NCBI GenBank assembly: GCA_028711415.1
Contig: JAQTSG010000007.1
Span: 1 to 36,363, forward strand
Source of the DNA: Patescibacteria group bacterium
GTDB lineage: Bacteria; Patescibacteriota; Patescibacteriia; Patescibacteriales; JAQTRU01
DNA: 36,363 nt
Direction of reading: 5' to 3'
How positions within the stretch are numbered: the stretch's first letter is position 1; each line of letters opens with the position of its first letter. The notes below the pieces were generated by a model. The model saw nothing but the letters and a program-made list of their open reading frames with translations, was not told where the DNA came from and did no database searches. The translations under genes were made by a program, and so were the position numbers. Below, one piece after another: positions 1-7,617 of this stretch.

Positions 1-297
1 AAAGCTAATCCAGCCGATATTTTCGCTCCAGGCATAACCGGAAATATTCCCTGTCGCCGGGTCAACCGCAACTCCATAATCAACCGTAAGGCAGGAATTA
101 TCATTAGAGCAACTAAAACTAATCCAGCCGATATTTTCGCTCCAGGCATAACCGGTAACGTTATTATCGCTGGCCGCCCGGGCTATTTTTTCGCTGCCTT
201 TAAATTCAAAAAAAGTAATTAAAACCGCTAAACTAATGCCGAGTATTAACATAACCGCCAAGATCAACCAGGTTTTTAATCTTAAATAATCTTTCAT
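1..297 (-). CDS. GYAWSENIGWISF-repeat membrane-anchored protein, C-terminus cut by window edge
   Basis: The reading frame starts at an ATG complementary to 295-297 and stays open for 99 codons to the window edge, so the C-terminus is missing. Residues about 8-30 form a hydrophobic signal or anchor segment after a short basic start (MKDYLRLK). Behind it the motif GYAWSENIGWISF appears twice with a spacing of 38 residues, and the DNA copies (5-41 and 119-155) are identical over 37 bp. I know this W-rich repeat from predicted exported proteins of Parcubacteria; its function is not established. A role at the cell surface is inference from the leader. The next gene upstream (318-779) is also a predicted exported protein. 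Confidence 0.8.
   Translation of the reverse strand, partial: MKDYLRLKTWLILAVMLILGISLAVLITFFEFKGSEKIARAASDNNVTGYAWSENIGWISFSCSNDNSCLTVDYGVAVDPATGNISGYAWSENIGWISF
5..155. repeat. Direct repeat of 37 bp, period 114 bp
   Basis: Positions 5-41 and 119-155 are identical. The 114-bp period is exactly 38 codons, so this is the DNA side of the GYAWSENIGWISF protein repeat. The array probably continues beyond the window. Confidence 0.85.
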
Positions 298-317
298 GAT
301 GTTTATATTTTTATAGC

Positions 318-779
318 TTATTTGCAGCAAAGTACCGCCGTGCCGAAAGAAAGTGAACTCCAATCATAAACCCAGCCCCCCGATGGTGACATATGCTGGC
401 CCGCTGGGCAGCTAACGCCTGCCGGCCGAAAGGTAAGCGGCTGATAATCACTTGCGTCATGTTGACATGCACCAAAGCTTCCGAGCGAAGCCGCCTGCGT
501 AAAACCAGCAACGGAGCAAACCCCGGTATAAGAAATATAACAACCTCCACTCCCGCCTCCGATTGCGTCTACCTTTGTATTCAATCCCAAAAACTCGGAC
601 TGGAGCATATTAGCAAGCTCATTCCAATTTGATTCGGCTAATTGTCCGGAACCGCCTGTTCTGGCAGTATCCCAGGTAGCGTAAACATAGGTCGCGCCAA
701 CCGCCAAAAAGACACCTAAAACTAAATAAAGCAAGCGGGAAGAAATAAATTTTAAGGTTTTTTTAAAAATGTTTTTCAT
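318..779 (-). CDS. Small exported or membrane-anchored protein, unknown function
   Basis: This 153-residue protein is not recognised as a named family. It has a basic N-terminus (MKNIFKKTLK) and a hydrophobic stretch at about residues 11-34 (LLYLVLGVFLAVGATYVYA), which fits a signal peptide or a single N-terminal anchor. The rest is predicted to lie outside the cell. It is rich in Gly and Ser and has a cysteine-containing C-terminal half ending in LCCK, so disulfides are possible. It lies 20 bp upstream of the GYAWSENIGW repeat gene in the same direction, so the two are probably co-transcribed. Exported location is inference from the leader; function is unknown. Confidence 0.7.
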   Translation of the reverse strand: MKNIFKKTLKFISSRLLYLVLGVFLAVGATYVYATWDTARTGGSGQLAESNWNELANMLQSEFLGLNTKVDAIGGGSGGCYISYTGVCSVAGFTQAASLGSFGACQHDASDYQPLTFRPAGVSCPAGQHMSPSGGWVYDWSSLSFGTAVLCCK

Positions 780-807
780 AAAATTAAAATTAATTTATAA
801 AATATGA

Positions 808-848
808 TTTAGGGACTTAGTCGCCTCCGTGGCGACTAAGTCCCTAAA
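808..848. repeat. REP-like hairpin, 18-bp perfect stem
   Basis: Arm 808-825 (TTTAGGGACTTAGTCGCC) is perfectly complementary to 831-848, with a 5-nt loop TCCGT. It sits 8 bp beyond the stop codon of the REP-associated transposase, where such enzymes often have their cognate palindrome. It has no T-tract typical of an intrinsic terminator. Confidence 0.85.
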
Positions 849-855
849 CTTAAAA

Positions 856-1527
856 TTATTCTAACAAATATTTCTTCATTTCTTCTTTCCCTTGGCTTGA
901 TTCTTTTATTATAGTATCCACCAAATCTTTATATTCGTCTTTATTTTCAAATTGCGATAAAATTATCTCTTTATTACAAAGTGTCCCTCCCCTCTTTCCC
1001 ATATAATCTAAATAACTTGCCCAAATCCAGTTTTCGGCTCTAGCGATTTTATGGATTTCCGCGTTACCGTTGATATAGCCGGAAAGCCAGAGAAAATAAG
1101 AGTCGGATTTAATGTGGATTGCCTTAAAAGTATTTTCAAATAATGACCCACTCCGTTTATATTCAATATTAAAATAACAGGTGTAACCTCCGGCTAGCTT
1201 CTTCATAAATTCAGAGATTCCCTTATTTAATACTTGCCTTAAAATGAAATGGTAGTGATTAGGATTTAAACAATAACATATAAATTCCACCAAGGGTTTT
1301 CGTAGGGGTTTAGCCCCTCTTAAAGGGGCTAAACTCCTTAGAGTTCCACTTTGATTTTTTAATTTTTTCTTTATATACAAACTCCCAATCGGCTCTAAAT
1401 CATTAAATTCCCGCATACTCCGCAAAAATCTTATGTAATCTTTTTCGTCTAAAAACACCTCTCGCTTGTCCACTCCTCGGTTATAGATATGGTAAAATTC
1501 TCCGGTTTGGAATTCAAATTTACGCAT
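856..1527 (-). CDS. REP-associated tyrosine transposase (Y1_Tnp, IS200/HUH type)
   Basis: This 223-residue single-strand transposase is of the HUH superfamily. The N-terminal motif GEFYHIYNRGVDKREVF is typical of RAYT proteins. NPNHYHFILRQ (about residues 108-118) carries the metal-binding HxH, and GGYTCYFNIEYKRSGSLFENTFK carries the candidate catalytic tyrosine and the usual RxGxLF signature. Such enzymes nick and join single-stranded DNA at short hairpins, and an 18-bp hairpin lies just past the stop codon. The region between SLYIKKKLKNQ and LVEFICYCLNPNH holds extra residues (about 61-78) encoded by a second palindrome at 1304-1338, so the gene itself appears to carry an in-frame hairpin insertion. 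The frame is intact and all key motifs are present, so it may be active. Length and motifs fit the family well. Confidence 0.9.
   Translation of the reverse strand: MRKFEFQTGEFYHIYNRGVDKREVFLDEKDYIRFLRSMREFNDLEPIGSLYIKKKLKNQSGTLRSLAPLRGAKPLRKPLVEFICYCLNPNHYHFILRQVLNKGISEFMKKLAGGYTCYFNIEYKRSGSLFENTFKAIHIKSDSYFLWLSGYINGNAEIHKIARAENWIWASYLDYMGKRGGTLCNKEIILSQFENKDEYKDLVDTIIKESSQGKEEMKKYLLE
1304..1338. repeat. Palindrome inside the transposase gene
   Basis: Arms 1304-1318 (AGGGGTTTAGCCCCT) and 1324-1338 pair over 15 bp with a single mismatch around a 5-nt loop. It is read in frame as part of SGTLRSLAPLRGAKPLRKP, a segment in a position that is variable in this family. Confidence 0.8.
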
Positions 1528-1583
1528 TTTTAATCTGGTCTATCTGCCAATAGCCTTCACTATTTTCAAGATCAAAAATTAGT

Positions 1584-1937
1584 TTAAAGATAAGGAAGAA
1601 AGACTATCAACCCGACTATTAACGCGATAATTGAAGCAAGCATTACGGCCGCCGCCATTATGTCTTTTATTTCTTTCACATAGTTGTCCAATCTCGGCTT
1701 TAAAACATCGGTTATCCGTTCAATCGCGCTATTTATTATTTCCATTAAAACCACCAGCCCGATAATCAAAATTAAAATCGCCCATTCCCAATTTTTAATT
1801 TTAAAATACCAGCCCAAGATTATGGCTGCCAAACCGGCGATACTCTGAATTTGTAAATTCTGCTCCTCCCGCAGGGTCTTTCCTAAACCCCGGAAAGCGT
1901 AAGTAAAACTTTTATATAACCGCCTAATTCTTATCAT
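1584..1937 (-). CDS. dgkA: Diacylglycerol kinase / undecaprenol kinase
   Basis: This is an integral membrane lipid kinase of the DgkA/DgkB type, 117 residues, close to the usual length of about 120. In Gram-positive-type relatives the substrate is undecaprenol, giving the phosphorylated lipid carrier used for cell-wall and polysaccharide export; which substrate applies here is inference. The family signature is present: EEQNLQI at 24-30, EIINSAIERITD at 66-77 (usual form ExxNTAIE), and KDIMAAAVML at 91-100. Three hydrophobic helices lie at about 33-48, 51-70 and 94-115. It lies 18 bp downstream of ybeY on the same strand; ybeY-dgkA neighbourhood is common in bacteria. Confidence 0.92.
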   Translation of the reverse strand: MIRIRRLYKSFTYAFRGLGKTLREEQNLQIQSIAGLAAIILGWYFKIKNWEWAILILIIGLVVLMEIINSAIERITDVLKPRLDNYVKEIKDIMAAAVMLASIIALIVGLIVFLPYL

Positions 1938-1955
1938 AAAAATTATTCCACGTTT

Positions 1956-2384
1956 TTAATTCTTAAATCTCTTTATAAACTCATTCCCTAATTTTTCCAT
2001 CTCTCTTCTGCCTTCCTCCGTTCTGTCATCATAACCTATCAGGTGCAGAAGGCCATGCACCAAAATAAATAGCAACTCATCTTTTAGTTTGTTATTAAAC
2101 TTTTTCGCCTGCCCGCCGAATTGGCGGGCCTGTCTTTTAATCTGGCTATAATCAATTATTATCTCGCCTAAAAATTTTTCTTCGCCAATAAAAGAAAGGA
2201 TGTCCGTCACGCGGTCAATCTCGCGATATTTTTTATTTAATTCCTTAATTCTTTTATCTCCGACAAAAGCGATAGAAAGGTTATAATTATTTTTTTTATA
2301 TGCCCGTAAAAATTTCTCTGCCGCCTTTTTTACCAAGGATAAATTAATCTTATTGTTGGTCCTATTATTTATTTCAACAGACAT
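1956..2384 (-). CDS. ybeY: Endoribonuclease YbeY (16S rRNA maturation)
   Basis: YbeY is a metal-dependent single-strand endoribonuclease that acts in 16S rRNA 3'-end maturation and ribosome quality control. The protein is 142 residues. It shows RVTDILSF at 58-65 and the zinc motif HGLLHLIGYDD at 110-120. The usual motif is HGxLHLxGYDH with three His ligands; here H110 and H114 are present and the third ligand is Asp120, a plausible but less common substitution. Between KRQA and KKFNNKLKDEL there are about seven extra residues (RQFGGQA) encoded by a palindrome at 2111-2129. Family assignment is firm; consequences of the Asp ligand and the small insertion are not known. Confidence 0.93.
   Translation of the reverse strand: MSVEINNRTNNKINLSLVKKAAEKFLRAYKKNNYNLSIAFVGDKRIKELNKKYREIDRVTDILSFIGEEKFLGEIIIDYSQIKRQARQFGGQAKKFNNKLKDELLFILVHGLLHLIGYDDRTEEGRREMEKLGNEFIKRFKN
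2111..2129. repeat. Short GC-rich palindrome inside ybeY
   Basis: GCCCGCCGAATTGGCGGGC forms a 7-bp perfect stem around GAATT. It encodes the extra residues of YbeY in frame. The core CTGCCCGCC...TTGGCGG resembles the element at 24617-24640 inside the helicase gene. Confidence 0.7.
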
Positions 2385-2396
2385 AAAATTTTATTT

Positions 2397-2450
2397 CCCA
2401 AAAATCATAAATATCCCAATAATCCTAAAAATCTTAAAAATCTCAAGAAT
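2397..2450. repeat. 9-nt period repeat block, intergenic copy
   Basis: Six consecutive 9-nt units of the form cYYaanaat (cccaaaaat, cataaatat, cccaataat, cctaaaaat, cttaaaaat, ctcaagaat) fill most of the gap between ybeY and the next gene upstream. Related blocks occur at 30909-30950, 34279-34318 and 35689-35724. Confidence 0.75.
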
Positions 2451-2462
2451 TCCACTTTGTCT

Positions 2463-3476
2463 TTATTCCCCGATTACTAAACTTTTAACCATCATGGCAA
2501 AAATATTTTTATAACCCATAATCTCACTCGGACCGGTGTTATATGACAGGACAAAAAGGTAGCTGCGGTTATCGTCAGTTAAATAAATAATTGAACCATC
2601 CTCATTTCTTATGCCTGACCAGCCGTTGCCGCTTATTTCCCGCTCCGGTTCCGTAATTTCCGCCGCGAATTGCTCCTCGTACCAGTCTTTAATAGATTGC
2701 CCATCGGCATTTGGTTGAACAACTATCTGGACAAACTGATTGTCTTCTGACTTAAACATAACTGAATCATCTCCGCCGACGGAAGTTCTCGTCCAATTTA
2801 CAGGATAAAGCACCTTATAACCGAAGGTTCCGTTTACATACTCACCTACCCCGGGGTTATCGGCTATTTTGCCGCTTCCAACCGGATCGTATGAATTTGT
2901 TATTTCCGTATAATCCGAGTAAGTATCTCCGTCGCTATCAACATTCCCATCATTGGTGCCCAACAAAGTTTCTTCTTTGTTGGTTAAACCATCGCCATCC
3001 CCGTCTTCCAAAGAAATTCCTTCAGCCGGCGTGGAAGTAGCTAATAGTTCTTCCTCACCCGAAACGGTGGAAGTAGCAGCTTCCTCTAAATCACCTAAAT
3101 AATCCTCTAAAGTAGCGACTGGCGAGACTTCTTCCTCGCCGACATCTGCCGGCGTTTCGGCCTCGGATCCAGATTCCGGATTATACAATTCTTTTTCCGA
3201 AAGCGGCGCCTGCTCTTCTTCTGGAGCTTTGAAAATAAAAAAATAAAGCAAAAAGGCGACAATGATTATAAATAAAACCCCGCCGACCATCACGAAAATT
3301 CCGACTCTCCTGGCTTTATCCGTCTTTAAATTATCCTGTCTGAATTTTTCCGGCATAGTATGAATAACGATTTCTTCTCCGATCCTTTTTTCCATTTTTT
3401 CTTTTTCTCCGTTTTCTTGAGAACTTTTACTTTCTTCGCTCCTATCTTCTTTTTGTTTTTTAAATAAATTGAACAT
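2463..3476 (-). CDS. Single-pass membrane protein with thrombospondin type 3 repeats and a C-terminal PsbP-like domain
   Basis: This 337-residue protein has a charged cytoplasmic N-terminus (1-56), one transmembrane helix at about 57-82 and an acidic Glu/Ser/Thr linker. TSP3-type calcium-binding sequence follows at about 158-200 (DGDGDGLTNKEE, DSDGDTYSDYTE). The C-terminal domain from about 216 (NGTFGYKVLYPVNW onward) resembles PsbP-like or lipoprotein LpqN-type folds; that assignment is weak. Orientation N-in, C-out is inferred from the basic residues before the helix. It is the last of three adjacent paralogous TSP3 proteins transcribed in the same direction; the segment SYDPVGSGKI corresponds to GYSPVGEGRL in the neighbours. 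Function is unknown; a calcium-stabilised surface or wall-anchoring role is inference. Confidence 0.8.
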   Translation of the reverse strand: MFNLFKKQKEDRSEESKSSQENGEKEKMEKRIGEEIVIHTMPEKFRQDNLKTDKARRVGIFVMVGGVLFIIIVAFLLYFFIFKAPEEEQAPLSEKELYNPESGSEAETPADVGEEEVSPVATLEDYLGDLEEAATSTVSGEEELLATSTPAEGISLEDGDGDGLTNKEETLLGTNDGNVDSDGDTYSDYTEITNSYDPVGSGKIADNPGVGEYVNGTFGYKVLYPVNWTRTSVGGDDSVMFKSEDNQFVQIVVQPNADGQSIKDWYEEQFAAEITEPEREISGNGWSGIRNEDGSIIYLTDDNRSYLFVLSYNTGPSEIMGYKNIFAMMVKSLVIGE

Positions 3477-3518
3477 ACTTCTTTTACAAACTATTTTATT
3501 AGTTTATTAGTTTATTAT

Positions 3519-4190
3519 TTAATTTATTTCATACAACCTGCCTTCGCCGACCGGACTATAACCATTTTTAACTTCATCTCCGTCTAAGTATCCGTCGCCA
3601 TCCGTATCGGAAACTAAAGGATCGGTTTTGTAAACTTTTACCTCCTCCCGGTCAAACAAGCCGTCGCTATCACTATCAGTATTATTAATGTTAGTTCCGA
3701 GGGTTTCCTCTTCCTCATCGGTTAAGCCGTCCTGATCACTATCAACCGGTTCAGGCACTTCCGGAGGAAAAAACATGCTCTCGCTTGGAGAAGGCGATTC
3801 TTCGTCTGCCTGCTCCGGCATCGGAGTTTGGTCTTCTTCAGGAATTTCCGAAACTTCTTCCTCGCTTCCCAAACTTTCTTCCTGTTTCTCGCTGCCGCCG
3901 GTTTCCTTATTTAAAGAAGGATTGACCCTTTTTAATAACCAAAAAATACCAAAAACAACCAAAGCTACCACTATAACCAGTATAACAAAAACAAAAATTT
4001 TTTTCACCTTTTCCTTTTTTTCTTCTCCGTTTCCTCCTCCGGCCATGGCCGTAATAGAAGGGGAAGGCGAAGCTGGAACAGCCGGCGCCGTCGGCCTTAA
4101 AATATCCGGTTTGACCGTTGTTTCGGCGCCGGAAAAAATGTCTTCCACTTTATTGGTTTTTTGCTCTAAATTGTCAAACATATTACTCAA
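3519..4190 (-). CDS. Single-pass membrane protein with thrombospondin type 3 repeats
   Basis: The protein has 223 residues. A Pro-rich cytoplasmic N-terminus (1-60) is followed by a transmembrane helix at about 63-87 and a long acidic Glu/Pro/Ser stalk. Three Asp-rich TSP3 units follow at about 150-213: DSDQDGLTDEEEE, DSDSDGLFDREEV and DTDGDGYLDGDEV. These DxDxDG loops bind calcium in known TSP3 proteins. The last 25 residues (DTDGDGYLDGDEVKNGYSPV and following) are nearly identical to the end of the protein at 4355-4936, so the two are recent tandem paralogs. The gene lies within the minus-strand surface cluster. Its function is unknown; calcium-dependent extracellular packing is inference. 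Confidence 0.82.
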   Translation of the reverse strand: MSNMFDNLEQKTNKVEDIFSGAETTVKPDILRPTAPAVPASPSPSITAMAGGGNGEEKKEKVKKIFVFVILVIVVALVVFGIFWLLKRVNPSLNKETGGSEKQEESLGSEEEVSEIPEEDQTPMPEQADEESPSPSESMFFPPEVPEPVDSDQDGLTDEEEETLGTNINNTDSDSDGLFDREEVKVYKTDPLVSDTDGDGYLDGDEVKNGYSPVGEGRLYEIN

Positions 4191-4212
4191 AATTTTTAAA
4201 AATAAAATAATA

Positions 4213-4282
4213 AAATAATATAAAAACTGGCTTGCTTTTTTATGTTATTCAATTATTTTGTTATTTTATTTTTATATTATTT
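4213..4282. repeat. AT-only inverted repeat between two TSP3 genes
   Basis: AAATAATATAAAAA at 4213-4226 is perfectly complementary to 4269-4282. It lies in an almost pure A/T spacer. A similar A/T inverted structure occupies 18716-18855. Confidence 0.55.
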
Positions 4283-4290
4283 AGTTATTT

Positions 4291-4343
4291 CCCCGCCACA
4301 TTATTTTATTTATTATAGGCGCGATCTCGCCTCGGCGGTGATG
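4291..4343. repeat. Dispersed GC-rich palindromic element, copy A
   Basis: The block begins CCCCGCCAC, has an A/T spacer, then AGGCGCGATCTCGCCT, and ends CGGCGGTGATG. It matches copy B at 23591-23642 in order and spacing. The terminal CCGCC and GGCGG can pair, and the inner AGGCG/CGCCT forms a second hairpin. It lies between two TSP3 genes. Confidence 0.75.
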
Positions 4344-4354
4344 TTATTTTAATT

Positions 4355-4936
4355 TTATTCCAATTTTCCCTCGCCAACCGGACTATATCCTTTTTTCACT
4401 TCATCCCCGTCTAAGTAGCCGTCGCCGTCCGTATCGTCCTCTTTCGGGTCAGTTCCATATACTTTTAATTCTTCTATGTCGGTTAGGCCATCATTGTCGC
4501 TGTCAGTTTCTTCAGTAATCGCCGGCGTCGGCTCAAAAGCGCCTTCCGGCAGATAAATTCTCGGCAAAGGTCCGACCGAATTTTCTCCGCCTTCTGTCAT
4601 TTCTATCGGTACTGGTTCCTTAGTTTCCACTCCATATCGCGCCTTTTCTTCGTCGGTCATAAAATGGACACGATTTTCCGAAATAATATTATGTTGTTCT
4701 TTTTCCTCTAAAGTTAAAATCGACACCTCCGCCTTATCGCTTATGCCAAAAAGTTGTTTTTCTTCATCGGATAAAACCAAACCGCTTTTCGTTTCCTGAT
4801 CCTTATCTTCTGGCTGGTTAAGACCGGAAATAATTTTTTCCCCGGCCCCTCTATTTTTAACCATAAAAATCCCGCCGCTTATTAAAATAAGCGCGAACAA
4901 TATCCCGATAATAATTATTGACTTTTTTTTGTCCAT
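4355..4936 (-). CDS. Membrane-anchored protein with thrombospondin type 3 repeats
   Basis: This 193-residue protein has an N-terminal transmembrane helix at about residues 6-26 (IIIIGILFALILISGGIFMV) after MDKKKS, then an acidic extracellular part. TSP3 units lie at about 144-185: TDSDNDGLTDIEEL and DTDGDGYLDGDEV, closing with KKGYSPVGEGKLE. The end is almost the same as in the 3519-4190 product. The start codon is only 4 bp after the stop of the large Ig-domain gene upstream (4941-7604), with no clear ribosome-binding site, which suggests translational coupling. Function unknown. Probably part of the same surface complex as its neighbours; this is inferred from context. Confidence 0.82.
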   Translation of the reverse strand: MDKKKSIIIIGILFALILISGGIFMVKNRGAGEKIISGLNQPEDKDQETKSGLVLSDEEKQLFGISDKAEVSILTLEEKEQHNIISENRVHFMTDEEKARYGVETKEPVPIEMTEGGENSVGPLPRIYLPEGAFEPTPAITEETDSDNDGLTDIEELKVYGTDPKEDDTDGDGYLDGDEVKKGYSPVGEGKLE

Positions 4937-4940
4937 ATAG

Positions 4941-7604
4941 TTATGGCGCGTTATCTTGATAAGTATCTCTGTCCGTTATTCTACCCCCTTGATCCATATC
5001 AAAAACATACCAAAAACAATTGCCCGTACGGGCGGAAGTATATTCTTTAACTTTTACGCCGCCGGAATTGTAAATTTCAATTTTCGCCCCGTTAAAGCTG
5101 GCGTTGTCGCAATTATATTGGCTGGAAAAATCATGAATAAAATATTTATATGTCTGTCCGGCATTCAAAGTCTCTATCCTTATATTTTCCGGCCCCTGGC
5201 CGTCCCTATCATCTCTGTCCAAGGAAACGCCGTTTTCTTCTTTATTCAGAAAAGATATATGCGTCCCGCCGAATCTTAAATGAGAGTCTAAGTCGGCTGG
5301 CGAACTTCCCCAGGTTAACTGGAATCTGGCCGCCCCCTGCAATCCGGCTCCGGCCAGATTAAAATTAAATTCTCTATCTTTATCTAAAGTGAAAACTCCC
5401 GAATTGCCATTGGTATATCCGGTTCTTGAAACAATAATATTATAATTATCTGAAGCCGGCACGTCTGCCAATAAATAATTGCCATCCGCGCCGGTAATAG
5501 CAGATTTTATAACATTGCCGCTTTCATCTCTTGCTTCCACTGTTGCTCCGGCCAAAGGAGAAGCGGTCATATAATCCTTTACGTTGCCGGTTATTTTAAA
5601 AGTATAAACACATTGACTATTATCAAACTTGCAAGTGCTGCTGCAACCCAGAGTTCCGCCGGTAAACTGGCTTGGATAAGCGGTTTTACAGTCTTTGCCG
5701 GCTCGGTCGCTTCCGTCGCATTCTTCGCTTCCTCTTTCTCCGTTTATCGCCTGCCAAACTCCGTCTCCGCAATAAGTATTAACGGCTAAAACAAAACTTT
5801 CTTCTCTGCTTTCGGCGTTATATTGGTCTTTAGCTTTAACTTTTACGGTATAACTGCCGGCAACCGTCGGCGTGCCGGAAATCGCGCCGGTTGAAGTATC
5901 GCCGGTTATTCCGGCGGGTAATCCGCTAAAAATATAGGAAATATTGTGCCCATCCGGATCAGTAGCGGCAAGAGAACAACTATAAGAATTATTTATTCTC
6001 ACCGCGGTATTACAAGTTAATGGTTTAACAACCACCGGCTTATGATTAATCACTTTAAAATTAAAAGATTGAGAGGGAGAAGAAACGCCGGTTGAATTAA
6101 CGGCACTTATCGAAATAACATAATTGTTATACATATTATCTCCGCCGTCTTCGGTAAGGGAAAAAGTATTGCCGACTAAGCTCTGGACGCGACAGTCATG
6201 GCCGTTAGTGACATTACAACTTATTAAGGAAGGGTTAAAGCTAAAAGCCAAAGGATAATTTCCGGTTGGGTCAGTGGCGTAAATCATAAAATCCAGAGTC
6301 TTGCCGATAATTATCTCTTTGTCAGCTATGGGATTAACAACCGGTCCGGTTGAACTAATATTTATAACGCAGGTTTTTGTCGTTTGTCCTCCGGTTTTTC
6401 CGTCATTAACCGTCACGGAAAAATTATAATTGCCATTATTCCCGGCGGTGCCAGAAATTTCCTTCTGGTTAGAATTAGCTGTATTTCCTAAAGCGGGATT
6501 AAGCCAAGATGCGCCGGCAGTATTTAATGTCCAGGTAAGATTATCCCTGTCAGGGTCATTCGCGCTCACATATCCTTTAAATGCCTTATTGGGAAAACCA
6601 GCTAAACTGCCGCAAGTAATTATCGGGGCTCGGTTTCCGGCCGTTCCGCTATGCTCGACAGCGGCGCTTTCAGCGCAAGCCCCTGCTTCTAAAGTCGTTA
6701 TTAATCCGGATTCCATAACCGCGCAAATATGATAACTTGAGCCGTCAGCCACGGCCGTGTAAACAAAAACATTACTGCCAGCTGGTAAATTAAGTTCGTC
6801 GTTAGCCGGCGTCGGATCGGCAAATGATTTATCCGCTTCTTTCCAGCAGGTGGTAGAGTCGTAACCCGAACAGGCGCCTAACTTATTTATCGGGTCAGTC
6901 GGCAAACCCAGGCCTAATTCTTTAGCGAGTGTCTGCTGCCAGCTTGGCCAGGTGGAAATGGTTTTACCCGCTAAGTAAGTGCCGGCGGCCAGCTTCGGGT
7001 AGTAGCCCCTGGTCTTTTTATAATTTTCCGCCGCCATTTTTATTTCCGCCAGTCTTGATAATCTCCTGGTATCTCTGGTAATTTCCGCTTTCCGGCTCCG
7101 GCAATATTCGCTTTGAGGGCAATCAGCATCAATTAAGCAGACTATCCCTTCTGTCTGACTGCATTGCCCGTCTTCAGCGATATTAGCATTAAATTTCCAA
7201 TGGGAAATAATCTGTTCCAAAATGCTTTTAGTCGCGGCTTCCGCTTCCTGATTATAGGAGATGAGATAAATATTGGTGTAAAGGTTTCCGCCTTCCACAT
7301 TCGCGGCGTTAACGTAAACTGTGCGGCCTTCACGTAGGGCTTCATAACCATCAATCGTTAAACTTTGCGGCGAACCGGTAAAACCCTGTTCGCTGTACCA
7401 GCGGGAAATGCCTAAATGGTTAGGATTAGGAATAACCCTAATGGCAATGGCGTCTGCGCTATTTGTCTCTCCCGACTGCGCCAAGACATAAGGAGATTTA
7501 GTGTCTTTAAAAACGCCAAAGGCAAAAAAACTGAAAATAACAATACCCAGTAAAATAGTTAAAGTCTTGCTTATTTTTAGTTTATTTCTTAAAAACATCA
7601 ACAT
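4941..7604 (-). CDS. Large exported protein with Ig-like, Cys-rich and carboxypeptidase-regulatory domains
   Basis: The protein has 887 residues. An N-terminal hydrophobic segment at about 14-33 (TLTILLGIVIFSFFAFGVF) is a signal or anchor. Next comes a region around 180-260 reminiscent of pseudopilin globular domains (LAEIKMAAENYKKTRGYYPK ... LPTDPINKLG). Several putative Ig/cadherin-like modules follow, one of them He_PIG-like (ATDPDGHNISYIFSGLPAGI and GAISGTPTVAGSYTVKVKA). Then there is a Cys-rich module (CGDGVWQ, EECDGSDRAGKDC) like the myxococcus cysteine-rich repeat, a carboxypeptidase-regulatory or CNA-B-like domain (ITGNVKDYMTASPLAGATV), and a C-terminal YfaP-like β-domain (LTWGSSPADLDSHLRF). 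It starts 13 bp after the stop of the 1544-residue adhesin. A role in attachment is inferred. Confidence 0.82.
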   Translation of the reverse strand: MLMFLRNKLKISKTLTILLGIVIFSFFAFGVFKDTKSPYVLAQSGETNSADAIAIRVIPNPNHLGISRWYSEQGFTGSPQSLTIDGYEALREGRTVYVNAANVEGGNLYTNIYLISYNQEAEAATKSILEQIISHWKFNANIAEDGQCSQTEGIVCLIDADCPQSEYCRSRKAEITRDTRRLSRLAEIKMAAENYKKTRGYYPKLAAGTYLAGKTISTWPSWQQTLAKELGLGLPTDPINKLGACSGYDSTTCWKEADKSFADPTPANDELNLPAGSNVFVYTAVADGSSYHICAVMESGLITTLEAGACAESAAVEHSGTAGNRAPIITCGSLAGFPNKAFKGYVSANDPDRDNLTWTLNTAGASWLNPALGNTANSNQKEISGTAGNNGNYNFSVTVNDGKTGGQTTKTCVINISSTGPVVNPIADKEIIIGKTLDFMIYATDPTGNYPLAFSFNPSLISCNVTNGHDCRVQSLVGNTFSLTEDGGDNMYNNYVISISAVNSTGVSSPSQSFNFKVINHKPVVVKPLTCNTAVRINNSYSCSLAATDPDGHNISYIFSGLPAGITGDTSTGAISGTPTVAGSYTVKVKAKDQYNAESREESFVLAVNTYCGDGVWQAINGERGSEECDGSDRAGKDCKTAYPSQFTGGTLGCSSTCKFDNSQCVYTFKITGNVKDYMTASPLAGATVEARDESGNVIKSAITGADGNYLLADVPASDNYNIIVSRTGYTNGNSGVFTLDKDREFNFNLAGAGLQGAARFQLTWGSSPADLDSHLRFGGTHISFLNKEENGVSLDRDDRDGQGPENIRIETLNAGQTYKYFIHDFSSQYNCDNASFNGAKIEIYNSGGVKVKEYTSARTGNCFWYVFDMDQGGRITDRDTYQDNAP

Positions 7605-7617
7605 AATTATTTTAAAA

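Noticed and set aside
5-155. CRISPR-like direct repeat
   Set aside because: There are only two units with a 114-bp period, in frame with a protein repeat; no spacers of constant length and no cas genes.
3775-4218. Open frame on the plus strand opposite the TSP3 gene
   Set aside because: It is low-complexity Ser/Phe-rich sequence, the complement of the Glu/Pro-rich stalk, without start signals.
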